Origin: Phorcus lineatus
Taxonomy: Eukaryota; Mollusca; Gastropoda; Trochida; Trochidae
Reading direction: 5' to 3'
Length of the DNA: 64,000 bases
Assembly (NCBI GenBank): GCA_921293015.1
Contig: OV121090.1
Span: forward strand, 20,598,304-20,662,303
Part shown: piece after piece, positions 49,901-62,800 of the stretch
How the letters are laid out: the number at the start of each line of letters is the position of its first letter
How positions within the stretch are numbered: the first letter of the stretch is position 1
Made by a program: the position numbers and the translations under genes
Notes under the pieces: model-generated
The model's database searches: none
What the model saw: only the letters and a program-made list of their open reading frames with translations
What the model was told of the DNA's origin: nothing

Positions 49901-52900
49901 ATTGGCTTGCTATTCCAGCTCTCAGCTCACATTTCATGGTTCTCAGCTTATGGAAAGGTTTCCAAATAAATTGAAATTTTGTTCTTTAGCATTCATTGAA
50001 AACGACTGTTTTACAGTCTGCTACGACAAACAGCTATGCCCTTCTTCTCGTATCAAGCTGTACGATGGGGTAATTGTGTCAAGACAAGACTAGGGGAGAG
50101 AAATTGAATGTAAATCTATGTGATGAAAAGTTCCAGGATGAAGAGTATTTGAACATTCACTCTTTGGAGATTCCTGATGTCTTTTACGTAACATATAGTC
50201 AGTCTCACTTTAGTCTCTTTGTTAATGAGTGTGATTATTGAAATTGGTTGCTCAGAATAGTTCTGTTAAACATAATTACCGTTGGTCTTTAGACATTCCA
50301 GAATTGTAGACTTCCTGTAGATTGGCAAGTCATAACGGTTTGGTGCTAATCAACACATCAACATTGTCAAGATGAGTTTGTTATATAGGAAACCCTAATG
50401 TAGTGATATTGATTTTACATTTGTTTGAATGAATGGTCTTTTACCTTTTTCTAAAAATAATTTTGTAATTTGTAAAGAATTTCATGCTATTTCAGATCTC
50501 TGCGTCGCCCAAATATACTATCAGAAACAATCCTGGAAGAAACGTGTGCCAGTCCAACTCCGACTCAAAACAGAAAACGAGTGAGTATATTTATTACTTC
50601 ATACAGATTATTGGTAAAATATACTTAGTATCATAATCAATTGAATGTCTTTTGTTAAGTGATATGATGATGATGGTAATAATGACAATGGGTATTTATA
50701 TAGCACAATTTACATACACAAGGCCCATATGCATTGTCTATAACTTTGTCCATTGCTAGATCACTGCCTCAATATAATGGCTAATTGTCTATTCATAATG
50801 TGTGAAAATTTTTTTTACAATAAAACACCCTCACACCCAACTTTAAGATAGCCTCATTGTTGATTCAGGCTCCGTCCTAGTGTCACTGAACAATAACTCC
50901 CTCAGACTTTGTAAGGGTCAATATCTGTAAGACTAATCTGTAATACTAACATCCCCTTATTTCTTTGTCAAATTTTGATTAACAATCATTTATGTTTTCA
51001 GACGGCGACAAGTCGTACAACAGCCAGAAAGACTCAACAACAGCACGAATCTTCTGTTTACAGACCACAAAGTGTTCTGAACTCAGCTGTGAGGTCAAGG
51101 TTAGCAACAATCTCATTAAAATCTTATCTAACCTAACATTACAATCTGAGTACAGCTCATGTCTTATGACCTTCACACCAGCCTATCAGCAAAGTTAAGC
51201 AGTCATTGAAAAGCAAAAAGGACTTTAGATGAAATCTGTGATTGAAATTCAGGAAATGCCTGTATAATTGCCCTTATTGAGTTTTCCCCAAAAGAATGCA
51301 ACAACAAAACCTACTAAATGTTTTAAAAGGTCTTTTTTAACAAAATTGGATCACTTGAAAAAAGTTGGAAAATGTAAGTGATCAAAATATTTTGAGTTTT
51401 TCTTGCAATTCCGGCACATTATAATCTTCAATTTAAAAAAGTAACATTTTGAGAAGGTCATCTGATTCATGATGACATTATCATTAAAACTTTTTTTTAT
51501 TCTTTAATTTGATCCCGTTTTTTTCACCACATTTCCATATTTCTCATAGCATGAAAGTTTTTACTGTGTATACAAACATACATTTTATGTCTTTATTGTC
51601 TTTACAGCAGATATCAGACTCCGTCACAGCGAGCCACCATGGGATTGATGGAATGGGACACGCCCCTCATCACTCCCAAGTTCAACCCTAAGTAAGTCAA
51701 ATGTAATTGTTTCATTATCAGTCTGGTTAAAATTATCCTTGTGCCTTGCAAAAAAGGTTTCAAAATATTTACTACAGTGATATTTCACAGCAGTACCAAC
51801 AATAGTCTGCTAGTTCCAGTTAATGCTTGCAGGCTTCACTGCAATGCATAGCAACAATAGTGTTGAAGCTTTCTCCCTGCAATATTACTAGCAGATGTGA
51901 TTAAAGTGAATTAGTCAACAAAGTGACGTTTAACCCAAAATCACTTCACTTCCCCTCTACTGTGATACAAACTCATTCTATCAAGTGTTTCCTCTCCACA
52001 CCTTCTGACAGCAGCCCTGTTTGTTACATATTATGACGTAAGCTCAGCTAGCCAATCATAACGTACAGGCAAAAGTGTTCAGTGTCAGTAGTGTGGTGCC
52101 AGTAACTCCTGTAAACCATTCTTTCTACCTGATAAGAGCGGTCTATCTTTTTAAACGCTACAATGTGTTTGGCAAGCTTATGACTAGTCACTAGGTTTTG
52201 TATTTACTAAACTGGTACCTAAAACATATGCCTATTTAGACTGCTATTAGACTGTTTGAAGATGAAATTCCTTGATGGAACGAGTTTGTAACTCAATAGA
52301 GTCAATATTTTGAAAATTTTATTCCTCGGAACACAGTCAATTTTAATTAGATTTTGTCCAATCCATCAGGAACAACATTATGGGTGAACAACAGAGCTAA
52401 CAGCTTTAATTCAATTCAGTTTGAAAAATGCTAAATTTTGCCAGTATTTCTCAAGTCTTATACTACTAAAATATTAATAGTTCCAATAATGTATTGTTTT
52501 CTGGTTTAAAATCAATTTTGATTGACATGGCGTTTTTTCAAATTGATGAAGTCTGGCTGCTATTGTGAAAGAAAAGAATTTCTACTACATTGATATCTCA
52601 ATCACAATTTATTGTGACATCTTACTGTCATTGATCAGATGGTTCTTATGAAATTTATTGCAATAGACTGATGAGTCAAGCCTGATGTTTTCAACCTGTG
52701 ATATTTGCAGATTGCCGTACACACCAGCGGGAGCGCGAGAACCGAGACCAGGAGAGAGGCTGATGTCAATGACAGGAAGTCCTATAGCAAACCCTGCAGA
52801 CTCCAGCGTCAAAGTCACAGATAAGGTCAGAATCGTTATCTTTGGCCAGGGCTCCAGATAATTATTTGGACTTAGGGGTATTTCACTCCTCAAAATAAAA

Positions 52901-53884
52901 ATTGAGGAGTAAACTTACCACATGAAAAAAACTAGGAGTATTTCACGGTTTATCGTTTTTGGATCCTCATATCGACTTTAACATCTTTTTCGATGTTAGT
53001 CGTGAATTAAATTTTCCACACGTTTAATCTGTAAATAAGTGAGTGATTTCTCTTTGATGAATTATGAACTCGGTCATCTTTGTTTTCATTCAGGTTGGCA
53101 AGAATCCAAGTTAGCTACTATTCGAGATGTCAAGATCAGACATGTATAAATGAAACTTTGTAAAAAAAAATATCTGACTCGTATTCTGTGAGAGTTGTGC
53201 GTATCTGTCACTCGTTGATTTCATTTTTAATGCGTATATCTGAATTACCCGTGTGTATTTTACGCCGATACGCATCTTATCTGGAGCCCTGTTTAGCCAG
53301 TTCTTGAAACTTGATTGTAAGTTGCCTGCAGTGTTAAATTAAGGACACACAATTACTGTCTTCACATTAAGAAGGATCAAATTAACCTCATTTAACAATC
53401 TCATTGCACAAAATATGCGTCATGATAATTTTATTACCCGAGATTTGTATTGCTGTAAAAGATATGTCAAAGGTAAAAGACTTTTTCATGATAAGTATTA
53501 TGTATATGAATAAGCATAAGTTTACTTATTCATATGCAAAGAGTTCTTGTGAAAAAAATGTTCTTAAAATCTTACGATCTGCCCAAATTTCTAAAGCATG
53601 TGTGTGTCATGTTGAAACAATTTAATATTATTCATGGGCAAATGAACTTCATTGTTCTCTGTTGAATTTTCAATGAACTGTGGTGCACTGAAGCACATAT
53701 GAAAAATATTACATCATTAACATTTACAATATGGTGATAAACTTTTCTTGTCTTATTTCAGGGCTTGTCTCTCCACATCAACAACTTGGATGACCTCGAT
53801 GAAATGGATCTGGACATCCCAGAGGAGCAAGTTCGCAAAATGATGACTATGTTCAAGAATATAATGAAGAAAGCAAAACAGTGA
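46978..53884 (+). CDS. CDCA8: Borealin, chromosomal passenger complex subunit
   Basis: Exons 46978-47116, 47715-47809, 48751-48784, 49280-49382, 50496-50580, 51002-51099, 51608-51691, 52711-52825 and 53762-53884 join in phase to 291 residues; human borealin has 280. A basic N-terminus (MPPRKRTTRINTRAKPR) is followed by a predicted helix (LERQMKLKTFLEDYDAKV) and ELMQLPEAVRKMTMTEFI, matching the human helix that bundles with survivin and INCENP. The middle is Ser/Thr/Arg-rich (SLRRPNILSETILEE; KRTATSRTTARKTQ), suited to kinase control and nucleosome contact. The C-terminus has PLITPKFNPKLPYTPAGARE, GERLMSMTGSPIANP and a final GLSLHINNLDDLDEM with a terminal helix, the dimerisation domain. With INCENP, survivin and Aurora B it directs centromere and spindle-midzone signalling (family knowledge). 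Its 5' UTR begins upstream of the acceptor at 46962. Confidence 0.93.
49580..49800. repeat. Copy of a dispersed CCTGYCTGGCTT-type repeat
   Basis: The phrases AGCTACCTGCCCGCCAGCAA, AGGAGGGCCAGTTGAC and CTTGCCATTAGGGACAAAA parallel a stretch at 2165-2440 (CAAGCCTGTCTGGCTTGTG; GAGGGCTGGTTGG; GTGCCAGTAGGGACC). The same motif recurs in the borealin 3' array. Family not identified; boundaries loose. Confidence 0.35.
50665..50890. repeat. ATG microsatellite followed by a dispersed repeat end
   Basis: The ATGATGATGATGG run is followed by GGGTATTTATATAGCACAAT, comparable with 24725-24905. In borealin intron 6. Weakly supported. Confidence 0.35.
51780..51960 (+). mobile_element. 5'-truncated, diverged SINE
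   Basis: Matches the 3' part of the SINE at 56084-56395: CTAGTTCCAGTTAATGCTTG, CACTGCAATGCATAGC, AGCTTTCTCCCTGCAATATT and a tail ending AATCACTTCACTTC. The tRNA-like head is missing. It lies in borealin intron 7, between exons 51608-51691 and 52711-52825. Confidence 0.7.
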
Positions 53885-54340
53885 ACTTGTTTATACCAAC
53901 ACTCATCGCTCGAAAAGCTTCCTACTCAGTAGCCATGAAGCCTGTCTGGCTTCTAGGATTTTGTATAAATTAAATCTTTTCACATGGAAAAGAAATGTGA
54001 ACTCTATGATACCAACACTCAACGCTTGAAAAGCTGCCTGCTCAACAGCCACTTTCTGCTAACATCGAGCTGCAAAAGTAGGATATTGTATAAATTCAGT
54101 GTTTACGCATAGCAAAACAGTGAATTCTATGACAACAACACTCAATGCTCAACAGCCACTTGCTAGTAAGTTAAAAAAGTCCAAGTTTCATAAGAAGTCG
54201 TCACGCCTGTCTGGCTTATAGCATTTGGTATGAATTCAGTGTTTATGCTTGGCAAAACTGTGGACTCTATGCTACCACTCATTGTTTGAAAGATTGCCTC
54301 CCTGCCAGCCATTTGCTAGTAAACTGGTAACCCAGTGCCA
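53871..54340 (+). repeat. 120-bp imperfect tandem array starting in the last borealin codons
   Basis: Units begin at 53871, 53991, 54111 and 54251, each with the pattern GCAAAACAGTGAACT...TACCAACACTCA. Spacing is 120, 120 and 140 bp. The first unit includes the codons for AKQ and the TGA stop of borealin; later units are 3' UTR. Several units carry CCTGTCTGGCTT and GCCACTTGCTAGTAA. A candidate AATAAA signal follows at 54367-54372. Confidence 0.72.
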
Positions 54341-54379
54341 AAGTTGAAAGAAAGAAAGAAGTTTAAAATAAAAAATGGC

Positions 54380-54487
54380 CAGGGCATAATTTCATAAAGC
54401 CCCCTAAGACTAAGGTCATTGTAGCTCAAGGTTATTGGGTTAAGGACACCATTAGTGCTGAGGAAGCTCTGTAAAATTGGGCCCTGG
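54380..54487. mobile_element. Diverged hairpin MITE with GGGC..TTTCA(T/C)AAAGC ends
   Basis: The left end CAGGGCATAATTTCATAAAGC is inverse to the right end AGCTCTGTAAAATTGGGCCCTGG. The interior is a CTAAGRCTAAGGT-type sequence related to 38566-38688. Confidence 0.55.
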
Positions 54488-56083
54488 TTTGCTACACAAA
54501 TCAAAATCTGAAGTGAGAGGAGAGTAATTTGAACGCTGCCAAGACTGCTTATGTCTGTTGTCCAGGTTTAGAAATTTGTCTGGCTTTTCAAATAAAATGA
54601 CTAGAAGTTCAAATGCCAGAGGAAGTTGGAAATATTGTCATAGAGATGTACTTGGTGTTTAGAATGGGTTTAGTCTTGGTCATATAGGATATACACTAGT
54701 GCTTTGATGAAGTTCATTTCAAAGGATTTCAGTTATGTTTGTTCTGATATCAAAGAACATAAGATCACAAAATGATTTATCAATATTTTGACAGTAATAA
54801 GAAATCTATAATTACAATCTATTTCATTTGGTAAATAAAAGGGTAAATTTACTACTGTTTCCTATCCTGCTATTTCAAAGCCTCAAACCAATAGACTATT
54901 AGTTGTCTACCCGTTATTTAGTCTTGAAACAATTAAATAGGACTACTAGCCAATTCAAAGACTTGTAATTACAATGTCACAGAAAATACAGTCATCTGAC
55001 ATGTTTGACCTAGGCTATGTAAAATGAGGTTTGTTTTGTGTGTTTTTACAAATTTAATCAGACATTTACCTGTATCTTGCTTGTATTTTTTTCTAAATTT
55101 ATGTTAAAATAGCTCCAGTTCTAAACTGGATTTTTTTTCAATGGTTTTTATTTCAGTATTCAGGAATTGATTGTCGATACAAAGGTGTATACTTGTATTT
55201 CCAAAATTGCAGCTAAAGATGGCTCAAATATGGCCCAAGTGGCACTAAACTACAATTCACTTGCTTGTACATCCAAGAGTAATTCAAAGAAAGATGATAA
55301 AAAAAATTATAGGCACCCTCAATAACTTAAAGAGTATACTTATATGTTTAGAAGGTTCAGCTCTAACTTTTTTGCAAGGATTAACTAGCATCAGTTCCCG
55401 TTGGATTCCAGCCAGCATTTCCTTAACTTTTCTGTGCAAACTCTTTAGCTCACTACTGCTGATCTTAATAGTCCTTTAAGAAAGTTACCAACTTACCATG
55501 AGGATGAAGTTGTGCTCAAATCAAAAATTATTTCGCTTTGCAACAAGGCTGAAAATAGCTGGTGATGAAGAGTAGTATGATTTAGAGGAAGCTCTGTCTA
55601 TTATACCTTTAATTACTTAATTACTTTCATGAACGAAAAAGTCTCGCTTTTGTTGTTTTGATGAGGTTGTATCTAAATTCCTTCTGGTGAAAAATCCGAA
55701 AGAAAACTATATGTATTTTTCTAGAGGAATGGTTATGGATAATTGCTTCATAATTACTGATAACATCAGATTAAATGCAATCTACTCTGTTTTATGTTAA
55801 TCTTATCAAGTATGTCTACAACTTATTTCTTATACAAAAGATTTTCTTTTTGGCCTTTTCTGATCAAATGTCTTCTCGTCTTTTGCTTTTCAGTATCTAG
55901 TTTGTTAAGAGCTTGAATTTATGTCACTTTTATGAATATGAAATTATGTATCTGTATAACTAATGTAAATTATTAATCTTGAATTAAACATTTCTAAGAA
56001 ATATTACTGTTTTCGTTAATACTTGTTAAGCATCAAACCAACCTTGGCGGTTTAGACTTTCGAGAGTGGATTCTTCAAAAGCC

Positions 56084-56395
56084 GGGGCGGGATAGTGCAG
56101 TGGTTAGCGCGTTCGGCTTTTGATCAAGAGGTCCGTGGTTCAAATCCCGCCAGGGGCTCGGCAACTTTGTCTGCAGTAGAGAACTGTTCTACACGCAGTC
56201 AGGTTTGGATGCAATGCTACACTGAGTTTCAGCGCAGTACCACCCATGGTTCGCTAGTTCCAGCCGATGCTCGCAGGTTTCACCGCAATGCATAGCCACA
56301 GTGGTGTTGCGGGCTTTCTCCCCGCAATAATACTAGCAGCCGCGATATAAGTGAAAAAATCTTAAAGCGGCGTAAACCCCAACTCACTCACTCAC
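56084..56395 (+). mobile_element. tRNA-derived SINE, full length, with 12-bp target duplication
   Basis: The head contains A-box-like TAGTGCAGTGGTTAGCGC near 56093 and B-box GGTTCAAATCC at 56137-56147, followed by a body and a CTCACTCACTCACTC tail. TCTTCAAAAGCC occurs at 56072-56083 and again at 56396-56407. The exact duplication shows a recent, intact insertion. Short open frames across it are shadows. Confidence 0.9.
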
Positions 56396-59300
56396 TCTTC
56401 AAAAGCCATGATAAGCTATTTAGATCTTGGTTGTTGCACTATCGATGACATTCACGCTTCAGTTATGAACAAAGATGAAATGGAGATGGCTAAAAAAAAT
56501 CTTCGAATCTAAAGATGAAATATGTTATAATTGTTCAAACTCTCAAATAAATTATCTGGTCAATTTACCATACACACTTTACTTAAATCATTTACGCCTC
56601 CACGCTGCTAAAGGCTGGATATATTTCTCGAGCGGTGCCAAACAACTCACTCTAGTCTCATTCTGACAAAGATGATTGCAATATAGCCATTTTGAAAATT
56701 AGTATGATTGAAGCATCCTCTGTCACCTTGGCTTTAATGTTCTGATGCTCAACGATGCCATTAATGGCTGAAATATTCCCCTTGCCACGTTAAACAATTC
56801 ATTAAGTCTGATGCTCTACACCATATCACTTCAGGCAAGTTCTAGTCAAAAATAAAAAATACCCGCCCTTTATTTGATTAAGTTAATGAGACAGCTACCT
56901 AAATAAGACATGTGAGCCTGTCAGACAACTTTCTATAGGTTTTGGTCAGTTGTCGAAATGGGCTTACATTTCCTGCTCACAGCTCATAATTTTGTATTTT
57001 TAGTCAATGCGGCAAATTCAAATTTTTGAGTAAGGGCTAAGGTTATGTATAGGCACTCCCTTCAATCATCGCATGACAAGAATTCACTGGCTAAATCATA
57101 AAGACTTGGGTTAAAAAGGGCAGTCTATTTAGATTAGAAGTCCAAGAGTGGTATGTGAACATCCTACAGAATCAGCATATTTGAATCCTTGAAGATCTGT
57201 TATCTAACAGGAATGCTGCATATAAAGCTTTAATACCCATATGGTTAATTATAAGTGGTGTCATAGTTTCAATATGAACACATGTCCACATCATGTCCAT
57301 GTCCACATCACTTTTGCCTAGCAAAAATTGTTTCAGAACGAGTTTGTCTGTGATGTTGTAAAACCATTGCTCATGATGTTACTGTAGCGGGCCATTGTCT
57401 AAGGGAGCAGGCTGTTCTCTGAATATTTCCATGTGTTTCAAAACGATAAATTAGAATTGGTAAAAAATAGATTATGAAATGGGTTGTATGAGTTTTACAA
57501 AACTCTCACTCGGGTAATACAAAAATTTACACTCGATTCGTAAGTCATGTGACACACTACCTCGGATAATAATGTCTATTTATTACCTACGAGGGCAATC
57601 ATATCGGGTAAGTATATTTTATATGATACCCTAGGGCAGAATATCATTTTGTCAATGTGACGTTATGTCAAAAACAATGCTTTGACATCACTGTTCGCCT
57701 ATGACATTGTGTTCCTAATGCAACTTCGGTAATAAACAGAATATCATATTTGTGTTCATGAAATACTGTGGGACAACACTCGTGCCTTAATATCAGTATA
57801 TTAAGCACTCATGTCGTCAACAAAGCATGGACACTTATATAATATCCTCTATGATATTTCGGAGTCTATGTACATATCCATCCAATGAAATGACTGGCAT
57901 CTAGCAAAAGCAACACTTCCAGGATAAAATATACATTTAGTTTGAGAGTATTGCTAAAATACTGGCTAAATAAATTACATAACTAAAAGCTTGATTGACA
58001 TAAATACAAATTTTGATGAAAACTTTGAAATAAACTTTAGCTATGGTCTTTAAATAAAAAAGACAATCACAGCCCATTTCTATATCTGCCAAATATCTGC
58101 AATCTGAGAGTGAGCCAGTTATTGTTTTGCACTGTTATCTGAGAATAATAAGGACAAAACTTCAATCAATGATATAAAACATGTTTATTGTTCACCTCTC
58201 TGAGGTAGGTAAATATGTAAACTGTCTCAGCTGATTGACAAGCCTGTATATACATTACAGCTGACATTGTACATTGCATTCACACAATCAACTTGCGGCC
58301 AGACTTGCATTGTTTCAGAAGATCTTTAAGGCTTTTGTAAAGGACCTCATTTTACACATCTGGAGAACGTTGTGGAAGTATTGTTCTAATTGCTATGAGG
58401 TTACATGAACCCAAATGTGAAATTCACCTAACATTTGATCATTTCTAAAAACCTTCTTAACTTATGAAGCTTATCTTAAGAAGACTTATTCATTTTTATT
58501 TTGAAGAGAAAGTTTGAAGATATCATGCTAATTGCTAGTCAATCAGAAATAACAATGTCAACAACATATCATTTACATACTTTACAGATATATATAGTTA
58601 TACAAGTAAAAATGCACTAAACATTACAAGCATAAACTGCATATTGGAAGAATATTTTTTTAATCATAAATATTTATGAGCAAGTAAGCTTAAAATTGCT
58701 AAAGAAAAATTTCCTATTTAGCAGCATCAATAAAGAGCGATGTCAATGTATGAATGAGCTTTACTTAAATGAAGACAGGATGGATTTCTGATCACATTAT
58801 GCAGCAACTGTAGGACACAGAATCACGAAATCTTTGACTAGCATTTCTTTACTGTGCTGTTTTTTTACATAGACTTCTAACATTACATTCAGAAAATTTG
58901 CAATGGATGCGCTATGTCTCTTTTACACAGATACGAAAATAACTTAAGGAAATCCAGAGGTGTCGTTTACTCTTTGATGTTCTTATACACTAGTAAGAAA
59001 AATATTTTGAGGCTAAAAATTTGAAGATATTCATTTGTCTTTATATACTTTGCAACATAAAATTAAATAAATAATAACAGACTAACACAAAAAAAATATT
59101 ACAGCAATCTCGTTAGAATTTAAATGTGCACTCAGGATGAAGACTATTGAGACAAAATGGGAAAAAAAACATCTGGGATAGCAATTGTCCAAAAACCTTT
59201 CAAGAATGGTATCAAATTTATGTTTCCTCATTAAGTAACTGGTAACCTGGAAATCAGACAGAATCATTCAGTAAAATATTTCTGTCCGGCTATCATTTAC

Positions 59301-59854
59301 ATAATTCTGAAACAAATCGATCCTCTTCCATGTATCTTTTGGAGATCGACGTCTTTTACAGCATTCAGTGATAGTAGGGGCTACATTTGATTTGCAAACA
59401 AAGATAATTATCAAATGTTCAAAACCTTCTTGCTTGATTGTTGTGTCATGACACACTCCAAATTTCCCATGAGTGACAAAATTTGTGAATTAAGATTGTT
59501 TTATCCATATTTCCAACTCTAACCTCTTCGTCTGCAAATCAAAAGCAGCCATTGAGCTACAATACCAAAAGTGATTGATACATGAATTTGCAAGTTGAAA
59601 CAAGAGTGGCTTGAGTTTTAACATTCTAGCTGCATTGAGGAAAGAACATCCTAAGCACACATATCAATTCTAAAGAGTCTGCTGACACAACAGAGTTATA
59701 ATATCAGAGGTCACTGTGCCACGACATGAGATCCAACATAAAACTGAGACCCCTCAGGTCCGACCCACAGATCACAATATCCAAGTCACATTCAGCACAG
59801 GGTAAAAATTCATGGACGGTACTGGTAACACAATAGGCTTCTAGCAACGGGAGG

Positions 59855-62800
59855 CTACTGTGGTTCGTGCATGGATTGTCCTGATAATGAAAAAGAGGCT
59901 CCCCCCAGAGAGAGGTCGCCAGACACTGGTTTGACCGTGAGTCCGTCACTTAGATCCACTGTGTTTCCTTCTTTGTCCTGTAAATTAATTTTTAGATTTA
60001 TTACTTCAAAATGATATGGTAGAAAATGATATTTGTAACAGAAATTGGTCTTATATTGAACAGTCACTGTCAATACATTCAGTTTCCTCTATTTCATTCA
60101 TAGCACTGTTATTTTTAAAACAATATCACATTGAGTAAAACATATGCAATGTCATATTTATTATATGCATACACTTCCATTCATTACTTCTGCATATCAA
60201 CCACTCATAGAATTCTTACAATCTCCAAAAACATTGCATGCGATGTCCCTGAAGTTATTTACAATTGCTGTCATACTTTTTCTTTTGATGATTGATGTTA
60301 TATAGTGAGTAATGAAGAAAATGTTACACTGATTTAATGTTAATTCAAATTGTAGTATATTCTGGTATCAGACAACTCCTTGCGATGTAGACAGGTTTAT
60401 TCTTCTTTCAGAATAGAAATGAACATGTTCTCATTTTATTTGTGATGTATTTTACAGATGAAATGAACATATCAAACTAAGAAATAATCATATATTTTTG
60501 CATTACTTGAACAAGGGTTTCAAACATAGGTTCCTATCACATGTTTCGAGGGTAGGATCCTCTTCATCAGAAATCATTTCTATAATAACTGTAAGTACAA
60601 ATTCTAGGACGAGTTGATAATCTATACAAAACTCACCATTCTATAATCTAAGAACATTTCCTTGAAAGCTAGAAAGTCACTGAACGTCAAAAGCATCTCG
60701 AATATTTCTCCTTCAAGCTCGTCTTTCCGCTCTCTGAAACAATGATGTAAAACAAGTTAATTTTTTTAATAAACATTCAAGATTTCGTCTGTTCATTTCA
60801 TTGCCAAAATGCCATGAGATGATTTTACATAAATAAAATAGCACATATAAAGACATAATTTATAGAGAAGACAGTAAGTAATTCAGTTTGAAAATGTTGT
60901 TGATGATCAAGTTTTATACCATTTTATAGTTCTTATTCATTTGTGAAAATATTTCTTGTCTCTGAAAACAGACTAACATCATGAAGTGTTATCTGATATG
61001 ATATTTCAAAAACACTGAATGACAATGTCTAATATTCAGGGTGATTTTATTTTTGTCCAGTGTTAATATTTTTAAGATAGTGCTTCTTTTTTCAGTTTAC
61101 ATAGCAGTTATCATTTGAAATATAACAACATATTGCGTCACATTTTTTTAACACTACATACATTAATGAGTAACAGATATCAATATACTCACACAAGCTG
61201 TCTTGAGAATTCATCCATAACAAATTCTGGCATACGTCTGGTTAACTCATCAGTCAGATATTTTTCTATCAAATTTACCTAAACAAAACAAAATCAAATG
61301 AATAACTACTAAAAGATCAAGTTAACCGTATTACACTAAATAACATGTTAATAGTAGCAAAACAAAAATTTAACATTTTATCAACTAGTTGTTAAATCAA
61401 TAATGGTGTTGAACTTATTAAGTGGCCAAGTAAAGAGAAATTTAATGGTCAAAAGAGCTTTAAATAATGAGGTCAGAAACTATCACTAGTCTGGTAGCTA
61501 TAATGGCTATAATGGAAGATAACATTATGATAAAATGTTCAAATGACTTTGAATTCATAAAACAAAAAGACGGATTTGGCATGGTTTGGTCTCTGGGTCA
61601 AATGCATACACTGTCGCTCAACTTTTTTATCCTGGGTTGTAAGTTATAACCCAACTCAAAGATGCGCACTGATGAACTAAATGATTCATAAACTACCTAA
61701 TTGGGTAGTAATCTCTTACAAATGTCATTAATGTATACTTACATATTCTCTATGGATATCTGTGTACACAAACTTGTTTTCCTCAGTATCTTCAAATTCT
61801 TTGTAGTATTTTTCTAGAAAGTTTTGCTGTAATAGCTGGAACTCATCCTCTGAAAGACAGAAACACAAGACAATAGAGTAATCCATCTTAATTCATTATT
61901 GCTATTTAAATAATTATTTCTTGATTCATATTTTTTTACACTTTCCATTTGCAAAGAGGGTATCCTATTGAGTGCATCTTTAACGTATTGATTAAAATTT
62001 ACATCAGTGAAGCCAGTAACACTGAAAATGGCAATACCAATTGTAGCCAAGCACCATTATGACATGTAGCAATAGTAAGTTTACTTTAAATAATAAAATT
62101 ATATTATTTTACTTACCCATTATTATGTCTTCTATATGCCCAATTGTCATGTCAAACTTGGAATCAACTGGGTTTGAGCTGAAATGAAAGACCAGGCTGT
62201 GTTTATAAGCTAAAGATGTAAAGATCATATCCAGTGTAATTATGCAGATAGATTTTCAGTTAGCATATATTTTTATTCAACAAATATTAACCTTGAAATG
62301 ACCAAGTCTTCTTCTGTAAAGTCTAAACCCTGGAAATCCATGGGTTCCTGTTCATCTGAAATAAAAGAGAAAATTAAAATTAGCATAAACATTAACCTCC
62401 ACACCAAAGGGTCTGAAACTTAGGCTTTAACTTAGAGTCATATGTATATAGGATGTACAAAGGCATATTCAGAGGATCTTTGTATTTACCCGACACCTGC
62501 CATTCATCTCATCGAGTAGCCAAGCCAAGTGAGGTAATATATTACTTTTCTGCCTCATGAAATATTTGTTTTTATCAAGAAAAGTCAAAGTTTCTATTCA
62601 TTGTATAATCTAATCATTATAATTACCATATATGGTTCTTATTTATGTTGATATATCTTGATACTTGTGAATGACTCGATCAGTGATCATGTTTTTTAGG
62701 AAAGGAAATTTGAGATAATCTATTTTACACCTACCCGATGTTTCTTATTGCTATCTCAACCTTTAATCTTTAGAAAAGGTTTGTTGAAAAATATCCATGA

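Larger units (their letters stand above)
53885..59854. other. Intergenic region between borealin and ARL2BP (convergent ends)
   Basis: Holds the borealin 3' tandem array, a MITE (54380-54487), a full SINE (56084-56395) and AT-rich DNA. 54500-56070 and 56410-59700 show no gene I can support. Part of 58200-59854 may be the ARL2BP 3' UTR, but no clear signal fixes its end. Confidence 0.5.

Noticed and set aside
56137-56147. True tRNA gene at the SINE head
   Set aside because: A and B boxes are present but the head does not fold into a full cloverleaf with a matched acceptor stem, and the body, tail and target duplications mark it as a SINE.
56095-56295. 66-codon open frame MQWLARSAFDQEVRG
   Set aside because: It is read through the tRNA-like head of a SINE.
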